From Myoxocephalus aenaeus (lineage: Eukaryota > Chordata > Actinopteri > Perciformes > Cottidae), in assembly GCA_038501785.1 (NCBI GenBank), contig JBAMJR010000003.1:2202501-2266500 (forward strand): a stretch of 64,000 nucleotides of DNA. The letters run 5' to 3'. Shown here piece after piece: positions 60,346 to 64,000 of this stretch. The notes under the pieces are model-generated. The model was given only the letters and a program-made list of their open reading frames with translations, searched no databases and had not been told where the DNA came from. The first letter of the stretch is position 1. Every line of letters starts with the position of its first letter. Position numbers and translations under genes: made by a program.

Positions 60346-62251
60346 TTATGGGGCCGTGCACGTGTCACTGCATGTTCCACAACACTGTCCTTTATCATAT
60401 TGTAGACTAAAAGCCTGAGAAAGTGAAGGAATTCTGTCCACATTCATTTCATTTTTAAAACAGAAGTATGTTTTCATGTCCGTGGCATGCTTTACAGATA
60501 TAGACATCCAAACTGTAGTGGTGTTGCTGATATAATGTCAATATCCATATGTTGCTTTCTGTTATGAACAAAGGAAAGGCCTCTTAGCTGTTTAGAAACA
60601 AAAGCACAAGGTTCTGCACGTACAAGCAGTGATTTATATTGAAAGCACACGATAAGTGGGAGCTATGTGCATTTGTGTATTATTGCTCTGTAAGTAATGA
60701 GAGGCTAAGTGTCTACACATATAGCAGATGACGTTAAGTAAGCAAGGTTTCCATAGTGATCAGTCACCTGATGTGGCTGATTGAAACTATTTTTAACCGC
60801 GTGCATATTAAGACACATTAATGACTCTGCCAGAATGACTTCTGAGCGCCACGTCTTTCACACAAAGCTTTAACTTTGAAGCACAGCAGAGAGGGAGAGA
60901 AAAAGGGGAAGTTGCTTTAACGTGATTCTGCAGCTTGTAAAGCAGTGTGTGAGTGAGCAAGTGTGTCATTATTGTTAACGGATGTTGTATGTTTGTGTAC
61001 TGTCACGATATGTGAGCCGGCTCCGGGTGTCTGAGTTCAGGAGAGACACATTGTTGTCTCATTGTTCTTCATGCACTGGAATTTGTATTTATTTTGGGCT
61101 TCCACATCTTCTTACAGTGTTTAAATTCATATTTTGTCCTAAATTCTCAGAAAATACCAGTACCCGTTAGATAATGCTTCATTCACTTATTTGAACATAA
61201 TATATTTCTGTACGTAAAAAAAATATTGTCTTATTGAAATCAACTGTGGGAGTTTCAGTTCATTAATTTAGCTCTAATCCATGTCATGTCTTCCAAATGT
61301 ATGCAATCAAAATGAAAATCCAGATATCTCTACTTTAGTAGCTCTTACATACACCCACATTTCATTTGTGTCTCTATGCTGAAGGTTTTTACAAATAGTC
61401 TTGTTCATATATCATCCAGAGCCTGTTTGATAGAACATGATAGACATATTTTTAGAAACTTGTTATTCAAAAAATATTCAACCGTGGAAGTTTAATATTT
61501 ATTTGACACATTTTCATATCCATATTTATATAGTGATGTTGCAGCATTCATACACTGATGGCAGAGGCTGCCATGCAAGGTGCCACCAGTACATCAGTAT
61601 ATGCTTTCTACATCATCAAATAATTGTATATTATATCTAAACATTTCAGGACTGGTCTCTTAGTCACTGCTGCTATTTTTAAAAGATACTTCCTTTGATA
61701 TATTCTTGTTCTCAGTTGTAATCCCTGCCTCTTACATCTGCCCTGGGTCATTGAAAATATCCCAGAAATGTTCAATTAATTTATTTCTTGGAACCCTGAG
61801 ATGAAATCTGCTACAGCGGCAATACAGTAAATCACGCTTCTGCTTCCACTGTTTTACTGCAGCAGCTTTACATAGATGCTGCTTGACAGTTGGTGGTCAG
61901 TCTTGGCAGAAACGGTTTCTTTAAGAAAAAAAATCTTTGACTCTTGGCCAGCTGAGTCAGCAAGATATTCCATCTCTCTCTGTCTATATAGAAGAGAGTT
62001 AGAGGACAGAGATGTTGGAAAGTGATTGTGTACTTCAGTTTAACCGTCTGCTGCAAAGTGTTCCTCCCTTCGTCTGTCAGACGTGGAGGAGCACTGACCA
62101 CGCTGGGATTATTTGACGCATTGGGAGTGAGATGAGGTTGAGTTTACCCAGAGGAGCATTTAGCAGCAAAAAAAAACAGTTGTTTCTTTCTGGAGTTCCA
62201 CCAAAAACCGCCTGAAAATGGGGGGAGGGGTTGAATATTGGACCTTAATTA
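60346..62251. other. No gene recognised
   Basis: AT-rich unique sequence with no supported exon or repeat. Confidence 0.5.
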
Positions 62252-62551
62252 CCGTACTTTTCGGGTTACAAGCCGCTACTACCTTCGGTCAGAGTCCCCG
62301 TTAGCTCCCCGCTGTAGCCAGCTGGGGCTCCTGCTAGCGCTCCGTCACTTCCCCGCTAACTTCCGCTAGCTCCCTGAAAACCACCGAAGGTAGCGGGACC
62401 AGGCTCGACACCCGACTTGGGCAGAGGGGACGCGGGCAGTAGCAGCAGCAGCGGGCAGTAGCAGCAGAAGCGCTAGCTAGCAGCGCTACTAGCTTGCTAC
62501 AGCGGGGACACTGATCAGCCGTAGGAGCGGCTTGTAACCCGAAAAGTACGG
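62252..62551 (-). mobile_element. GCTAGC-rich TIR element, copy F
   Basis: 300 bp, TA on both sides (62250-62251 and 62552-62553). The termini CCGTACTTTTCGGGTTAC and GTAACCCGAAAAGTACGG are perfect complements. Compared with copies C and D, the six bases AAAAGT are replaced by their reverse complement ACTTTT at both ends. The core (CCAGGCTCGACACCCGAC) is in the opposite orientation to C, D and E. Confidence 0.92.
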
Positions 62552-62799
62552 TATTCCGGTAGCCAGATACTTGCCACTAGGTAAACGCTAATAATGCTAA
62601 ACTGTTTGCTAACACTCTCGTCGTATCAACTCCAAAAGGCGACGCCATTGCAATGTGTCCCATCAATTAATGCGATTGGTTGGTTGACGCTGGATTTCCG
62701 TGGACTAATTGTTAGTCTGACTGATTCCCTCCCCTCTAACACAGCCAACCATGACAAGCCATTTGGCTGCAGCACTGCCAATTCCAATCAGTGCACAAG

Positions 62800-62802
<3 letters not shown>

Positions 62803-62855
<53 letters not shown>
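62803..62855. repeat. (CA)n microsatellite
   Basis: About 26 uninterrupted CA units. Confidence 0.97.
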
Positions 62856-62858
<3 letters not shown>

Positions 62859-64000
62859 TAACAGAAACCAAACATATGGAAGCATCCGTTGAGTGCTCCT
62901 CATAAAGATGACTTTGCCACGAGGGGGATTTGTGGTTGAAAGTGGAAACTTTAGAAGATCAGTAACGTCAGGGACTGTCAATAACGTCTCGCTTACACGT
63001 ATCGATATGCTGACAACCCAAAGAATGGCTTGTTTGTCCACAGGCTTACTACAAATCAATGCACTTGTCTAAGTTCACTGGCATTGTGTTCACTGGCCAT
63101 CACGGGACTTAATGATGTGTTGCCACGCCGGCCATATCACAATGCATTTCCTCGCCGCTAATTAGCTGTTAGCGGTGCGACCGTGGTTACAGTCACACGA
63201 GCGGCACCTGTGTTTTAGGGAAAATTTCATCTTCAGTCTGCAAATGAAATCAATCAAACCGCCGGCTAATCTGACATAAGCCTGCTGTGGGATCCGGATC
63301 ATTTCTGATGGAAGCACAAAACCCCTTCTCTGGAAATGGTTACAAAATCTATATGTTCCTGATGTCCCTGATGTTGTCTGACAGACCTTTTATTTTTTCA
63401 CCACAGCCATTTTTTTTCCAGATTCCCTTAACAGAAATGTGGAATTAAATATTGATCAGGGCATTTGTTTCCACACAACAATTGATCTTAGTGGTAAAGA
63501 CTGAGCATTTTCTAAGACTGTTTTCTATGAGCGTAAATCTCTACCCTAGTTTCCTTAAGCAGCACTTAAGAGCAGGTGCACACACATCACGGAGATCATT
63601 GCTGTCTCGGGGATGGCAGCTTTGCAGTACGCGGCGGGCGGACGGCAAAAAACTGGAAGATGCTATTCATTTGTTTGTGAAATTAGCTTTAGTTAAGGCA
63701 CCATCAGGAATTTCACATTAAACGGTAGCTCAACTTAAAGTTGCAGTTAAATGTTCAAAGAACAAAAACCTGTTAGGTTGATTTTACTCTGCGGGTGCCA
63801 GAGCTTCTTAAAGCACCTCAGTCTGGTTTTGATTTACCATTTGGCTTAAAGTTCGGCTGTCTTCCAATCACAGCTGAGATTGACAGGACACAGAGCTCAG
63901 TAGGTCCAACGTTCAATGACGGATAATAGATGACAGACAAAAAGCAAATGGTGTGTCACTTCATTATAATAGCCATAATTTTCCTATTCAGATTCATATC
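62856..64000. other. No gene recognised
   Basis: Unique sequence. An 89-codon frame at 63452-63721 has no family resemblance or splice context. Confidence 0.45.

Overview
The window looks like teleost fish genomic DNA, probably from a percomorph. It is an AT-rich intronic or intergenic stretch dominated by transposon remnants, (CA)n/(GT)n microsatellites and unique sequence. There is no operon-like gene density and no bacterial or organellar feature. The repeats are ones expected in teleosts: L2-type LINEs, a Tc1 transposase relic, hAT elements with 8-bp target duplications, a tRNA-derived SINE and TTAA-flanked piggyBac-like DNA. No rRNA gene, genuine tRNA gene or CRISPR array is visible.

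Host gene content is very thin. The best candidate is a split gene on the minus strand. A small internal exon at 32910-32998 has consensus splice sites. It matches in phase a terminal exon at 14277-14422, which has a branch point, a pyrimidine tract, a stop codon and an AATAAA 163 nt beyond the stop. The 18.5-kb intron between them would hold most of the left-hand repeats. I could not identify the protein. A possible alternative 3' exon lies near 27.2 kb.

Layout: 3.1-5.1 kb, a perfect 22-bp hairpin, then a decayed piggyBac-like element with a GCTAGC-rich TIR element (copy A) in its intron. 9.4-9.8 kb, an AT-rich dispersed repeat. 16.2-19.2 kb, TIR element copy B and a 2.1-kb L2-type LINE with a nearly complete reverse transcriptase broken by one frameshift. 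23.2-23.7 kb, a possible solo LTR. 24.7-25.8 kb, two LINE 3' ends in opposite orientation. 28.4-34.7 kb, TIR element copies C, D and E, with E nested in a hAT element that has a perfect 8-bp duplication. 37.5-41.3 kb, an old LINE split by a 1.47-kb hAT element with a perfect 8-bp duplication. 43.1-45.1 kb, a dead Tc1 and a LINE 3' end with a foldback at its 5' junction. 51.8-52.8 kb, a minisatellite of six units. 56.2-56.4 kb, a SINE. 59.8-60.3 kb, a second TTAA-flanked piggyBac-like fragment. 62.3-62.6 kb, TIR element copy F.

The most distinctive signal is a family of six related non-autonomous elements (A-F). They have TA flanks, termini reading CCGTAAAAGTCGGGTTAC and GC-rich arms built from GCTAGC/CCCCGCTGTAG units. 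They fall into two subfamilies. One copy carries what looks like the same 6-bp inversion in both termini.
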